A stretch of 64,000 bases of DNA from positions 104,096,942 through 104,160,941 of the forward strand of contig CM051455.1 of assembly GCA_028274465.1 (NCBI GenBank). The letters are read 5' to 3'. The first letter of the stretch is position 1. Each line of letters opens with the position of its first letter. The notes under the pieces are model-generated. The model saw only the letters and a program-made list of their open reading frames with translations, was not told the DNA's origin and made no database searches. Shown here piece after piece: positions 21,679 to 34,112 of the stretch. This stretch comes from Plantago ovata (taxonomy: Eukaryota > Streptophyta > Magnoliopsida > Lamiales > Plantaginaceae). The position numbers and the translations under genes were made by a program.

Positions 21679-22124
21679 CTTCCCGTAGAATTGGAACACA
21701 AGGCGTATTGGGTTATCAAAGCACTCAATCTTGATATGGGAAAAGCTGGCGAAGAACGGTTGTTTTAACTCGATCAGCTTGATGAATTACGCCTAGGTGC
21801 TTATGAAAATGCCAAGATCTACAAAGAACGTACTAAGAAGTATCATGATCGTGGTATAGTACGTAAGGAACTGATTCCTGGTCAAAAGCTTTGGTATTTA
21901 ATTCTCGCCTTCGACTATTTCCTGGAAAGCTCCGTACTCGTTGGGATGGACCATACGAAATTATCAAAGTTGCTCCACATGGAGCTGTAGAACTCTTTGA
22001 TCCGAAGACGGGAAATACTTTCAAGGTGAATGGTCAACGAGTGAAATCATACTTCGAGATATCTAGTGATCAAAGGGAGGTTGATCATCTTGAGCTTACC
22101 CTTTCCGCCTCAACTGAAGGTTAG
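21679..22124 (+). pseudogene. Integrase C-terminal fragment, element D
   Basis: Starts in [11 protein letters not shown] and runs through [49 protein letters not shown] and FKVNGQRVKSYFE, the C-terminal pattern of Athila-type integrases. A TAA replaces CAA near 21766 (shared with E), and a missing A near 21885 shifts the frame. No catalytic core remains. Confidence 0.85.
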
Positions 22125-22580
22125 TGTATTTTGTCGTTTTGAGCATATCATTGTGTTGTATTTTTTATTTTTGTATGTTTTTGGTGATAAAATAGGTCTC
22201 TAGATGATAATTTATCATTTTAGGAGGAAAATCGACACCTCCAGGAGTCTGGAGGTGTCGGGCGAACCGCCCCCCACGTGGAGCGATTCGCCTGGCACGA
22301 ACAGGGAACCTGAGGCTTACTGGAAGCCCCAGGCGAATCGCCTCCCACGTGGAGCGGTTCGCCCCGGGCATCTAGTAAATCCGGAGATCCGAATTTTTGT
22401 TCGGAACCCGATTTTCTCCTATTATGCTAAATTATCAATCTTTTTACCTTGTTTATCGCCCGTTTTGTTTTCTCACGAGTTTGATTGAGTAATATAGGTC
22501 ACATATACAAGACAACTTTCACCTTCTAATCCACTTTCGATGTTCGGGACGAGCGACGACGTTCAGGTTTGTGGGGGGGG
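22125..22580 (+). other. Post-pol segment of element D with GC palindromes
   Basis: No gene. A CCTCCAGgagtCTGGAGG hairpin at about 22230-22255 and several GGCGAATCGCC/GGCGGTTCGCC motifs to 22365. About 340 bases of this are absent from G, which reads straight from the end of pol into the TTTTCTCACGAG sequence. Confidence 0.65.
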
Positions 22581-23976
22581 GGGTTATCGCTGGGTATTTC
22601 TATAGTTGTTTTGCTTATGATTACTCGTGAAACCTTTCCTTCGCATTAGCATTTGCTCGCTTTCCTAGTAATTTAGTTGCATACAATACATACACTACAT
22701 TCATCCTAGTATAGTCTTGCATGTTTTATGTGGAGTTTATTGCCAAATTTTTTTAACTTTTTTATTGGGTAGATTAACTAATTATGACCTTAATCATATG
22801 TTACATCCCTATGAATTTGTTTGAGGTTTTTCTTGCTTGGCTTGTCACATTTATGTTTGCACTTAGTTAAGCTTGGTAGTCTCGGCATCACTTAGTGGTG
22901 TTTTCTCTACTGCGGTTCACGAAGGCCTTTATAATAGGATGATGCATGTTAGGATCTTATGGTTGTTTTCCCGAGTAATTATGTACCTAAGAGGCAACAA
23001 GTCTTCACCTTGCTTTGAGATTGCTAAATGTCTTGGAAGGAGGTAGTGTGAGATTTTGTGATCCTTTGTTTGCAATCTATTCTTTCGAAAAGGTTTGGGG
23101 AGGGGGTTACGCTATCTTTAGACTTGTTTTTCGATTTGAGTGTGTGTTGTGAGTTTGTTTTCCTTTTTCGTAAACTTAGTGCTTCCACCTATTCTTTCGA
23201 ATAGGGTTTGGGAGGTCATTTGTGAGTCATTGTATTTTCTTTTTCGTTGTGCTACTGCTGGCTAAAAAAAAAAAAAGAGAAAAAAAAATCGGAAAAAAAA
23301 AAAGTAAAATTCCAGAAAAAAAAGAAAAATCTGGAAAAGAGAAAAAAAGAAAAGACCCCAAAAATCAAAGAAGGGTCCAAAGAAGCCAAAAAGCAGCTTA
23401 GCAAAGTGTTTGTCTTGTTTTTCAATTCTTGTAATGTTCGTAATCGAGTTGTAATGTTTTGTCTTTTATTTGTTTGAATGTCATCTGTTCTAGACCACCC
23501 TCGTCCTGCCATTCAGGAAGTGGTAAATAGTTTAAGGCTTTGTTTGAGAGATGGGTAGAATAGGGGAGTGTGAACTCTTTAGGGAACCCTCCTTCGTTTG
23601 ATGAGAGCCAGTATTGGTTCGACCTCTTTGAGGAAAAGTCTTAACTTGGTGAATAGCAGTAAGTCCTCAGTTTCATAGGCACGGGACAACCATTCGTATT
23701 TTAACATGTTTCATTACGTCGTCACTGACTAGGTCCATGTAGAGAATGTTACGAGAGACTATCTTGTTTGACATAAGTGCATATGTGAATGTGTATGAGT
23801 CAATCGAGGCATTCTTCAACCAATATCCATGTTATGATTTGTATGGTTTTTGTTCATAAGTTTTTGATAGATTCAATAGATTAGTTCATTACGTTTGGAA
23901 TGAGACTCCATTTTTTGTGTTGCATTGTTTTTTGCATTAGAGTCTAGCTTAGTTGCTTGAGAACCTTTGGGGAGTT
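22581..23976 (+). other. 3' untranslated region and partly deleted polypurine tract of element D
   Basis: No gene. The usual stem-loop pair is degraded (about 23072-23095 and 23187-23210), followed by the purine-rich strand at 23262-23400. The region before the LTR has lost the GGACAAGCAAAGG motif. Confidence 0.75.
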
Positions 23977-25065
23977 TGATGAACTTTTATTTTACACCTT
24001 CATTCGAGTCTTTTTATATGGAAGAGAACGAATAATTGGTGTTCTGGGGACTTATATGGAAGAGAACGAATAATTGGTGTTCCAGAGACTTTTTTGAAGT
24101 ATCTAGAAGATTCCGGATAGGATTTGAAGTCTAGGGGTCGAATCTGAAGGCTAAAAAGTCACTAGAAGGCAAAAACCGAGTTCGAAAAGGAAAAGAAATC
24201 CAAAAACGCGTCGAAGACGCGTCGGCCGCCGACTGACACTCCCGGGCGATTCGCCCAACACCAGGCGATCCGCCCGGTGTGTGGGGCAACTCGCCCCACA
24301 CGTTCCGAACCCTTATATATAGTTGCTCAGTTTTCTCCATTTTTCATACTTTCTCAGACCTTTTTTCATACCTTTCCGATTAGTTTTAGGGAAGAATTCT
24401 CCAGAGCCTGTTCTGGGAATTCTTGGCATAGGAGATACTTTTTCTTATCGATTTGGAGCTTGTGAGATCGCGATTCTTCGGAGATTGACAACCTTCGGTA
24501 ACATTGTATCTCAGATTTTTCTATTTATATTTATTTATCTTTCAACCTGTTTTCATTCAATCTTGCTATGATTTCTGTTGATTCCATGACATCTATGAGT
24601 AGCTAAATCTATCGTTGGTGATAGTATGTGATTTCTTAGCGAAGGGTTATTAATTATGCTGATGGCGGTAAAGCGAATTAGACTTTGAGTTATTGCTTTA
24701 TTTCTTTGATCTATCTAAGCCCTCCATCTTCATAGTGTTGAATAAAACGGAACACATTGGAGAATTCATGATCAAAGATCTCTATGCAAAACGATCGGGT
24801 ACTTCATGCATGATTATTAACCCACTATGCTTTGAATGATCATACTATCACTAACTTCCATTATCTTAATAAGAAAAACCTGTGCTAAGTCGTTTGTTGA
24901 TTTTATAGTTTAAGTTAGATTAGAAAAACCTAGTTATAGTCCTTAGAGATCGACACTCGAGGTTATTTTACTGCTACACTACGGTTTTCGTTGTAGTTGT
25001 GAATTGCCTTTGGCTAAAAACAAATTTATTTGATTAATTAGAATCTGACAAATTCCGGTTCATCA
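23977..25065 (+). repeat. Gypsy LTR shared by elements D (3') and E (5'), U3 deletion
   Basis: 1089 bases. About 100 bases of U3 after CGAGTCTTTTT are missing, and a ~38-base unit (ATATGGAAGAGAACG...) is present twice (24015 and 24053). TATA box at 24314-24322. Ends CCGGTTCATCA. Confidence 0.92.
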
Positions 25066-25511
25066 CTTCCCGTAGAATTGGAACACAAGGCGTATTGGGT
25101 TATCAAAGCACTCAATCTTGATATGGGAAAGCTGGCGAAGAACGGTTGTTGTAACTCGATGAGTTTGATAAATTACGCCTAGGTGCTTATGAAACTGCCA
25201 AGATCTACAAAGAACGTACTAAGAAGTTTCATGATCGTGGTATAGTACGTAAGGAACTGATTCCTGGGCAAAAAGCTTTGGTATTTAATTCTCGCCTTCG
25301 ACTATTTCCTGGAAAGCTCCGTACTCGTTGGGATGGACCATACGAAATTATCAAAGTTGCTCCACATGGAGCTGTAGAACTCTTTGATCCGAAGACAAGA
25401 AATACTTTCAAGGTGAATGGTCAACGAGTGAAATCATACTTCGAGATATCTAGTGATCAAAGGGAGGTTGATCATCTTGAGCTTACCCTTTCCGCCTCAA
25501 CTGAAGGTTAG
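25066..25511 (+). pseudogene. Integrase C-terminal fragment, element E
   Basis: Same fragment as in D with the shared TAA near 25153. A base lost near 25127 shifts the first part, but the A-run near 25270 is intact. The last 77 codons ([13 protein letters not shown] to the SASTEG end) are therefore open and in frame with the preceding GQKA. Confidence 0.85.
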
Positions 25512-27360
25512 TGTATTTTATCGTTTTGAGCATATCATTGTGTTGTATTTTTTATTTTTGTATGTTTTTGGTGATAAAATAGGTCTCTAGATGATAATTT
25601 ATCATTTTAGGAGGAAAATCGACACCTCCAGGAGTCTGGAGGTGTCGGGCGAACCGCCCCCCACGTGGAGCGATTCGCCTGGCACGACCAGGGAACCTGA
25701 GGCTTACTGGAAGCCCCAGGCGAATCGCCTCCCACGTGGAGCGGTTCGCCCCGGGCATCCAGTAAATCCGGAGATCCGGATTTTCGTCCGAAACCCGATT
25801 TTCTCCTATTATGCTAAATTATCGATCTTTTTACCTCGTTTATCGCCCGTTTTGTTTTCTCACGAGTTTGATTGAGTAATATAGGTCACAAGACAACTTT
25901 CACCTTCTAATCCACTTTCGATTTTCGGAACGAGCGACGACGTTCAGGTTTAGGGGGGGGGTTATCGATGGGTATTGCTATACTTGTTTTGCTTATGATT
26001 ACTCGTGAAACCTTTCGTTCGCATTAGCATTTGCTCGCTTTCCTAGTAATTTAGTTGCATACACTACATACACTACATTCATCCTAGTATAGTCTTGCAT
26101 GTTTTATGTGGAGTTTATTGCCAAATTTTTTTAACTTTTTTATTGGGTAGATTAACTAATTATGACCTTAATCATATGTTTCATCTCTGTGAATTTGTTT
26201 GAGGTTTTTCTCGCTTGCCTTGTCACATTTATGTTTGCACTTAGTTAAGCTTGGTAGTCTCGGCATCACTTAGTGGTGATTTCTCTACTGCGGTTCACGA
26301 AGGCCTTTATAATAGGATGATGCATGTTAGGATCTTATGGTTGTTTTCCCGAGTAATTATGTACCTAAGAGGCAACAAGTCTTCACCTTGCTTTGAGATT
26401 GCTAAATGTCTAGGAAGGATGTAGTGTGAGATTGTGTGATCCTTTGTTTGCAATCTATTCTTTCGAAAAGGTTTGGGGAGGGGGTTACGCTATCTTTAGA
26501 CTTGTTTTTCGATTTGAGTGTGTGTTGTGAGTTTGTTTTCCTTTTTCGTAAACTTAGTGCTTCCACCTATTCTTTCGAATAGGGTTTGGGAGGTCATTTG
26601 TGTGTCATTGTAATTTCTTTTTCGTTGTGCTACTGCTGGCTAAAAAAAAAAAAGAGAAAAAAAAAATCGGAAAAAAAAGTAAAATTCCAGAAAAAAAAGA
26701 AAAATCTGGAAAAGAGAAAAAAAGAAAAGACCCCAAAAATCAAAGAAGGGTCCAAAGAAGCCAAAAAGCAGTTTAGCAAAGTGTTTGTCTTGTTTTTCAT
26801 TTCTTGTAATGTTCGTAATCGAGTTGTAATGTTTTGTCTTTTATTTTTTTGAGTGTCATCTGTTCTAGACCACCCTCGCCCTGCCATTCAGGAAGTGGTA
26901 AATAGTTTAATGCTTTGCTTGAGAGATGGGTAGAATAGGGGAGTGTGAACTTGGGAACCCTCCTTCGTTTGATGAGAGCCAGTATTGGTTCGACCTCTTT
27001 GAGGAAAAGTCTTAACTTGGTGAATAGCAGTAAGTCCTCAGTTTCATAGGCACTGGACAACCATTCGTATTTTAACATGTTTCATTACGTCGTCACTGAC
27101 TAGGTCCATGTAGAGAATGTTACGAGAGACTATCTTGTTTGACATAAGTGCATATGTGAATGTGTATGAGTCAATCGAGGCATTCTTCAACCAATATCCA
27201 TGTTATGATTTGTATGGTTTTTGTTCATAAGTTTTTGATAGATTCAATAGATTAGTTCATTACGTTTGGAATGAGACTCCATTTTTTGTGTTGCATTGTT
27301 TTTTGCATTAGAGTCTAGCTTAGTTGCTTGAGGACAAGCAAAGGTTCGGTTTGAGGAGTT
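25512..27360 (+). other. Post-pol segment, 3' untranslated region and polypurine tract of element E
   Basis: No gene. GC palindromes 25618-25755, degraded stem-loops near 26453 and 26568, purine-rich strand 26642-26780, then GCTTGAGGACAAGCAAAGG and the tract GGTTTGAGGAGTT. Confidence 0.78.
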
Positions 27361-28555
27361 TGATGAACTTTTATTTTACACCTTCATTCGAGTCTTTTTT
27401 CACCTATTTAGCCATCCTCTATGTTAATTTCGCTATATTATAATGCATTTTATTAGAATAGTGTCACGTTTCCCTTTAGTTTGCATTTTTCAGGTTTTAG
27501 GTGAAAAACGTGATTTTCCGGGCAATTATATTAAAGAGAACAAAGAATCGGTGTTTCGTGGTCATCCATGGTGTATCTAGAAGGTTCCGTATGAGATTTG
27601 AGGTCTAGGGGTCGAGTTTCAAGGCTTAAACGTCACTAGAAGGCAAAATCCGAGTCTGAAAAGGAAAAGAAGACCAAAAACGCGTCCTCGCCGACTGGAG
27701 CTCCCGGGCGGTTCGCCCGGGATGTGGAGCGATTCGTCCCACACCAGGCGGTTCGCCCGGTGTCTGGGGCGACTCGCCCCACGCGTTCCGAACTCCTATA
27801 TATAGTTGCTTCTGTTTCTACGTTTTTCATACTTTTTGAGACCTTTTTTCATAGTTTTCACATTAGTTTTACATAGGAATTCTCCAGAGCCTGTTCTGGG
27901 AATTCTTAGCATAGGAGACTATTTTTCTTATCAATTTGGAGGATTATCTTGCTTGTGAGTTCGCAATTCTTCGGAGATTGACAACCTTCGTCGGTAACAT
28001 TGTATCTCACGATTTTTCTATTTATATTTATATCTTTCAACATGTTTTTATTCAATCTTGCTTTGATTTCTGTTGATTGCATGACATCTATGAGTAGCTA
28101 AATCTATCGTTGGTGATAGTATGTGATTTCTTAGCTAGGGTTCTTAATTATGCATGACGGCAGTAATGCGAATCAGACCTGAGTTATTGCTTTATTTCTT
28201 TGATCTATCTAATCCCTCTATCTTCGTAGTGTTGAATTGAACGGAACGCATTGGACAATTCATGATCTTAGATTTCTATGCAAAACGATCGGGTACTTCA
28301 TGCATGATTATTAACCTGATGCTTTGAATGATCATACTATCACTAACTTCCATTATCTTTGATAAGAAAAATCTGTGAAGTCGTTTGTTGAGTTTATAGT
28401 TTAAGTTAAATTAGATAAAGCTAGTTATAGTCCTTAGAGATCGACACTCGAGGTTATTTTACTGCTACACTACGGTTTTCGTTGTAGTTGTGAATTGCCT
28501 TTGGCTAAAAACAAATTTATTTGATTAATTGAGTCTGACAAATTTCGGTTCATCA
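27361..28555 (+). repeat. Terminal gypsy LTR of the plus-strand array
   Basis: 1195 bases, TGATGAACTT ... CGGTTCATCA. Palindromes 27703-27783, TATA box 27797-27805. Confidence 0.92.
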
Positions 28556-29706
28556 GTAGTTAACTCAGACATAAGCAAAACTTCACTATCTGAAACTCTT
28601 TCTTTTGCTGATATAATTATTTCTTTACAGACTTCTCAAGATACAAGTCAGAAGATTGTTGAAACTTCTGCACCAGAATCCACAACTCCTGTTCAGCAGG
28701 TAGATGAAGTTTTTGGTAATTCAACTATGTTTGAAAACTTAGTACGTGTATCTAACTTAAAATTATTTCAGGATGAACAATTCAAGGATGCTTCTCAAGC
28801 TCCTGAAGCAATGGAAATAGTACCAGCACAACAAAGTGTGCAACATGAGCTTGCTGAACTTCAGCAGGTAAATCATGTCCCAGCTTTTGACTCTAAAACT
28901 ATTTTCCAAAACCTTCCTGAACTTAATTTTGTTCTTTTTCAGGCTCAAAAAAGGAGACCACTGAAGTGGTTCACATCACTGAAGATTTGGAAATAAGTTC
29001 AGAGGAACTTTACTCAAACTTCAAGAGAACTACCTTGACCAGAGTTGCTAAATCCGTCAGCAACTAGCAAAGGTACAGAAGGATGGACTTTTCCGATCTT
29101 CATCTTCATCTGTACAACGAGAAAAAGAGACTTTCTCTGCTGAAACTCGAGACATTTGTGCACTCCATACTTCCAGAAGAGTTGACATATTCTCAGCTCA
29201 TGAGCTCAAGTCTGATTGCTCTAATCAGAGAGAATATGAAAGCTAAATTCAAGAGTGCCTCTCCAGCTGAACAAGTTGTGATGCTCAAGGGTTCCTTTGT
29301 ACCCGTCGTGGCTGATCCCCACAAAATCAATGAGGAAGAGGAAGTTACAAGTGCAATAATGTACAAACATCTTGAGTTGGTCATACTGACGGACGATGAT
29401 GAAGAAGAAGAGGATGAGAACATTCCCAAAGATCCAAGTGATGATGAAGGAAAAGATTCTAAGGACAAAAAGGATGATGATGATGATAATCAAGGTCCTA
29501 GTCCTGATGCTGGTGGACTTAAACTGACAGATGCTGAGACTGAACATCATGATACTGAAAATCAGCAAGCTGATCACACAACAAGTCAGCATCAAGAATG
29601 CACTCCTGCTCCTGCTGAGACAAGTACTCAAGCAACTGAACAAGTTGCTGAAACTGAAGAAGAGTACGCCAGAAAGCGTGCTGAAATGAAATTAGGCAAA
29701 AGTTGA
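28556..29706 (+). pseudogene. Unrecognised acidic ORF, broken and cut off by a copia LTR
   Basis: Not recognised. The first open part (to 28996) contains two related segments of about 27 residues: QQVDEVF...TMFENL...LFQ and QQVNHVP...TIFQNL...LFQ. An indel in the A-run near 28950 and a TAG at about 29066 separate this from 29083-29706. That second part has MDFSDLHLHLYNEKKR and a conserved-looking ILPEELTYSQLMSS stretch, then a long Asp/Glu/Lys-rich low-complexity tail. The final stop is the TGA of the copia LTR (TGATAG), so the original C-terminus is lost. It could be a host gene piece or part of another transposon. It is flanked by a gypsy LTR on the left and a copia LTR on the right. Confidence 0.5.
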
Positions 29707-31357
29707 TAGTGTACATGTCCTAGAGACAGTCTTTATTAAGGGCATGCAACACTTATTAAGGGCATATATGTACTATTACACAGGTCAACGTAATATAATA
29801 TATGTTTGTTGTTTGACTATTGAGTATCGCTTTCATATTTATATTACACCAGGCATACAACATGTCATATCTCTATTCCTGTCTGTATTGATATTAAACA
29901 TGTCCCCTCGGATAGATGACCGATCACACAGATAGTGGGAGCTATGTGAGTTATCATCTATCCCAAACTCTCCCTAGTCGAGGTTTCTCTCGAATGTAGG
30001 GGTCTGAATGAACCAACTGAGACTAGTATGCGTGGAGGTTATACTTGTTAGAGCAAGTGTGAGCCGATCCCACGGCCACGGAACGGATTGTTGGACAATC
30101 AAGAAACGTTCCCATAACTACGCATAGTTGTTCGAAGGGTGATTACCGAACAATGGAAGTACCCACCGGACACTCCCATCGATGTATACTCTACACCGAA
30201 GTGTCTATGGGAACCGGTAAGTTGTCCAAGTGATGCCAGTCGTCCTTTGGACTTACGGGCTTTATCATCACATTTGTTGCCCCATATCCTTGGTGGACCC
30301 GTCGATGTCAGCTCTGAATAAGCAGTTGACCCAAGACACGATCCAGGATTATGGCTACATTCAAATGGGGATGATAAGTGTTTCTGTGAAGGATTCATCT
30401 CTCATGTGTAGCATAGGAGAGTACTGCTCATAGTCGTTCACAGTTGTGAGTGGTAAAACCGCTGGCCAGCGTATCAATATTATTATGATAGTCATAATAG
30501 ATATTGGATTCACCATGCAACTCACTAAAGACGCCCGTAGATGTATTTTTGGGATAGACACTTCATCGATCCTAGATGCATTCGAGTCAGTCAGATGAAG
30601 GGACGTTACCATCGCCGCATTGAGCGCAAAAGACTCCGCAACGAAAGGGTTTGCTTTGAGAAACCTCTCAAACGTCCTCATGTATTAATATTGCAAATGG
30701 AACCGTCTAGGAATTCCATTTTGCCTAGTCTAGGACTTGCTTAATACAATGAGGCCCTACGGGTCACACTATGTGGTGATTCAGCTTATCCGAATATCAT
30801 TGAAGATGGAATCGCAATTAATTTGGAATTAATTGTGATTGATGGATTATAATTGATTTGGAATTAATTATAATATTTTGTGGCTCAATTAATGATTTTA
30901 AATTATTAATTGAATTGGTTGATTAATTGTATTTTATGTAAATACAATTAAAGATTATATTTTAGAAATATAATAGAGGTTTGATTTGAAAGGATATGTT
31001 AATTTAGAATTAATATATGCACATGGGCAAAATCTACTTGGAGTTTGAATTGCCTTAGAACTATAAGTGGGTCCCAAAATCGGGACCCACCTATTACCCT
31101 CGGGACACGCGCGCGCGCGCAGATGGAGTAGGGGAAGGAGTTCGACTCCTTCCTCTATTAGAAGTCCAAGGGATAAGTTAGATTTTCCTAATTGAGTTCT
31201 AACTTGACTGGGAATGAATCTAGACTTAAATTGGTTTCCTAGTGCGATAAGAATTAGATTCTTATTCCTTTATAAAGTCTAATTGATTATTCATTAGGTT
31301 TCTATTTCTACTATATATAGTAGACTATTAGAGAGCTTTTGACATACAGTTCAATAC
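29704..31357 (+). repeat. Copia LTR1, left part (before gypsy insertion I1)
   Basis: Starts TGATAGTGTA and matches LTR2 and LTR3. It contains a TATA box at 31312-31320 and is interrupted 37 bases later by I1. The rest continues at 36598. Together about 2.1 kb. The five bases before it, AAAGT, are the predicted target duplication. Confidence 0.92.
31353..31357. repeat. Target-site duplication AATAC, left copy (element I1)
   Basis: AATAC precedes TGATGAACG here and follows TTAATCA at 36593-36597. Removing the insert and one copy rejoins the copia LTR. Confidence 0.9.
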
Positions 31358-32545
31358 TGATGAACGTTTGGATTGTCGGGTTCCAACGAATCAAATAAAT
31401 TTGTATTTAGCCAAAGGCAATTCACAACTACAACGAAAACCGTAGTGTAGCAGTAGAATAACCTCGAGTGTCGATCTCTAAGGACTATAACTAGCTTTAT
31501 CTAATCTAACTTAAGAATATAAAAACAGCAGACGACTTAGCAAAGGTTTTTCTTAACAGATAATGGAGATTGGTGATAGTATGGTCATTCAAAGCATAAC
31601 AGGTTAATAATCATGCATAAATTCCTCGGTTTTGCATGGGGATCTTTGATCAATGAATTGTCCAATTGTGTTCCATAATTATTCAACACTACGAAGATAT
31701 AGATTTAGATAGATCAAAGAAATAAAGCAATGACTCAGAGTATAATGCGTGATATAGCCATTAGCATAATTATTGACCCTTCGCTAAGAAATCACATACT
31801 ATCACCAATGAGAAGTTTAGCTACTCATAGTTGTCATGCAATCAACAAAAATCATACCACGAATGAATGAAAACATGATGAAAGATATATAAATTTAAAT
31901 AGAAAAACTGTAAGATACAATGTTACCGAAGGTTGTCAATCTCCGAAGAATCGCGATCTTACAAGCTCCAAACTGCTAACAAAAAGTATCTCCTAAGCTA
32001 AGAACCCCTAGATCAGGCTTTGGGAAATTTCTACCTAAAATTACAGAGAAAGTTGAGAGAAAAGGTCTGGAAAAGTATGAAAAACGAAGAAAACTGAGCA
32101 ACTATATATAGTGTTTCGGCAGGTGTGGGGCGAAGGGACCCACACACTGGGCGATTCGCCTGGTGTGGGGCGATTCGCCCCACGTCCCGGACGAGTTTTT
32201 CGGCCTTTTACGCATTTTCGACGCGTTTTTGGATTTCTTCTCCTTTTCGGACTCGGGTTTTGCCTTCTAGTGACCTTCTAGACTTCAGACTCGACCCCTA
32301 GACTTCAAATCCTATCCGGAATCTTCTGGATACTCCAAATAGACCTTCGGAACACCAATTCCTTGTCTACTTCAATATAATTGCCCGAAAAACCTCGTTT
32401 TTCATCCAAAACCTGTAAAATACAAACTAAAGGGAAACGTGACACTATTCTAATAAAATGCACTAAAATATAGCTAAATTAACATAGAGGATAGCTAAAA
32501 CAGGTGAAAAAGACTCAAATGAAAGTGTAAAATACACGTTAATCA
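31358..32545 (-). repeat. 3' LTR of I1
   Basis: 1188 bases. The U5 end (GTTTGGATTGTCGGGTTCC on the plus strand) differs from that of A-G, marking a subfamily shared with the solo LTR. TATA box at 32102-32110, palindromes 32119-32192. Confidence 0.93.
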
Positions 32546-34112
32546 AACTCCCCAAACCGAACCTTTGCTTGTCCTCAAGCAACTAAGCTAGACTCTAATG
32601 CAAAAAACAATGCAACACAAAAAATGGAGTCTCATGCCAAATAGAAAGAACTAATCTATTGAATCTATCAAAAAACATATGAACAAAAACCATACAAATC
32701 ATAACATGAATATTGGTTGAAGAATGCCTCGATTGACTCATACACATTCACATAAGCACTTATGTCAAGACAAGAGATCCTCTCGTAACATTCTCCACCT
32801 GGACCTAGTCAGTGACGACGTAATGAAACATGTTAGAATACGAATGGTCGTCACGTGCCTATGAAACTGAGGACTTACTGCTGTTCACCAAGTTAAGACT
32901 TTTCCTCAAAGAGGTCGAACCAATAATGGCTCTCATCAAACGAAGGAGGGTTCCCTAAAAAAGATAACTCTCCCCTATTCTACCCATCTCTCAAGTAAAG
33001 CCTTAAGCTATTCACCACTTCCTGAATGGCAGGATGAGGGTGGTCTGGAACAGATGACACTCAGAAATGAAAAGATAGAAAATTACACCACGATTACGAA
33101 CATTACAAAAAATGGACAATGAGACACAACATTTTTCTAAACTGCTTTTGGCTCTTTTTTCGGACCCTTGCTTGCTTTTTTGGGGTCTTTTCGTTTTTTC
33201 TTTTCTTTCTTTTTTTTTATTTTCCAGTTTTTTCCTTTTTTCTAGAATTTTTCTTCTTTCTTTTTTTCGATTTTTTTAGCCAGCAGTAGCACAACGAAAA
33301 AGAAACAAAAATGACATGCAAACGACCTCCCCAAACCTATTCGAAAGAATAGGTTGGAGTACAAAATTTACGAAAAAGGAAAAATAAACTTACAACACAC
33401 ACTAAAAAAAATGAAAAACAAGTCTAGCGATAGCGTAACCCCCTCCCCAAACCTATTCGAAAGAATAGGTTGCAAACAAAGGATCACACAATCTCACACT
33501 ACCTCATTCCTAGGCATTTAGCAATCTCAAAGCAAGGTGAAGACTTGTTGCCTCTTAGGTACATAATTACTCGGGAAAACAACCACAAGACTCTAACATG
33601 CATCATCCTATTATAAAGGCCTTCGTGAACCGCAGTAGAGAAAACACCACTATGTGATGTCGAGACTACCAAGCTTAACTAAGTGCATATATAAATGTGA
33701 CAAGTCAAGCGAGAAAAACTTCAAACAAATTCATAGAGATGAAACACATGGTCAAAGGTCATAACTAGTTAATCTACCCAATAAAAAGCTCAAAAAATTT
33801 GGCAATAAACTCCACACAAAAAACATGCAAAACTATACTAGGATGAATGTAGTGTATGCAACTAAATACTAAGATGAATGTAGTGTATGCAACTAAATAA
33901 TAAGAAAGCGGTAAACGTGCAAATGCAAACAAAAACAAGATACCATACTCAACATCACAAAGTCAAACAATACTTAACATCATGGTTCACATCCCATCCC
34001 CCTCATGAAACTTAAGCTAGTCCCTAGCAAAAGAGAATGAGTAAATAAAAGTGATACTAGATGTTACCGAACGGTTTGGCCTCGGTCGGCTGAGAGCGGA
34101 CATGTGAAAAGA
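32546..34112 (-). other. Polypurine tract and 3' untranslated region of I1
   Basis: No gene. Tract at 32546-32559, GCTTGAGGACAAGC motif, purine-rich strand 33150-33280, stem-loops near 33335-33356 and 33450-33471. A 33-base tandem repeat (GATGAATGTAGTGTATGC...) lies at about 33841-33898. Confidence 0.8.

Larger units (their letters stand above)
20496..25065 (+). mobile_element. Gypsy element D, LTR-flanked remnant with integrase C-terminus
   Basis: LTR, last ~145 codons of pol, GC palindrome region, 3' untranslated region, LTR (23977-25065). Nearly the same as E, including the join between LTR and integrase and a shared stop codon. One of the two is therefore a duplicate of the other. Confidence 0.85.
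23977..28555 (+). mobile_element. Gypsy element E, near copy of D
   Basis: Same parts and same LTR/integrase junction as D, ending in the full LTR 27361-28555. The next five bases, GTAGT, are the expected right-hand target duplication of the array. The left partner cannot be found because the array's left end is truncated. Confidence 0.85.

Noticed and set aside
28681-28945. Two ~84-base introns (GTAGAT...TTTCAG and GTAAAT...TTTCAG) in the 28.6-kb ORF
   Set aside because: The two stretches are similar to each other and open in frame, so a repeated protein segment explains them better than introns.
30139-30744. Short ORFs on both strands inside copia LTRs (also 37.6-38.1 and 57.6-57.9 kb)
   Set aside because: They lie within LTRs, overlap in several frames and show no domain; LTRs of this type are non-coding.
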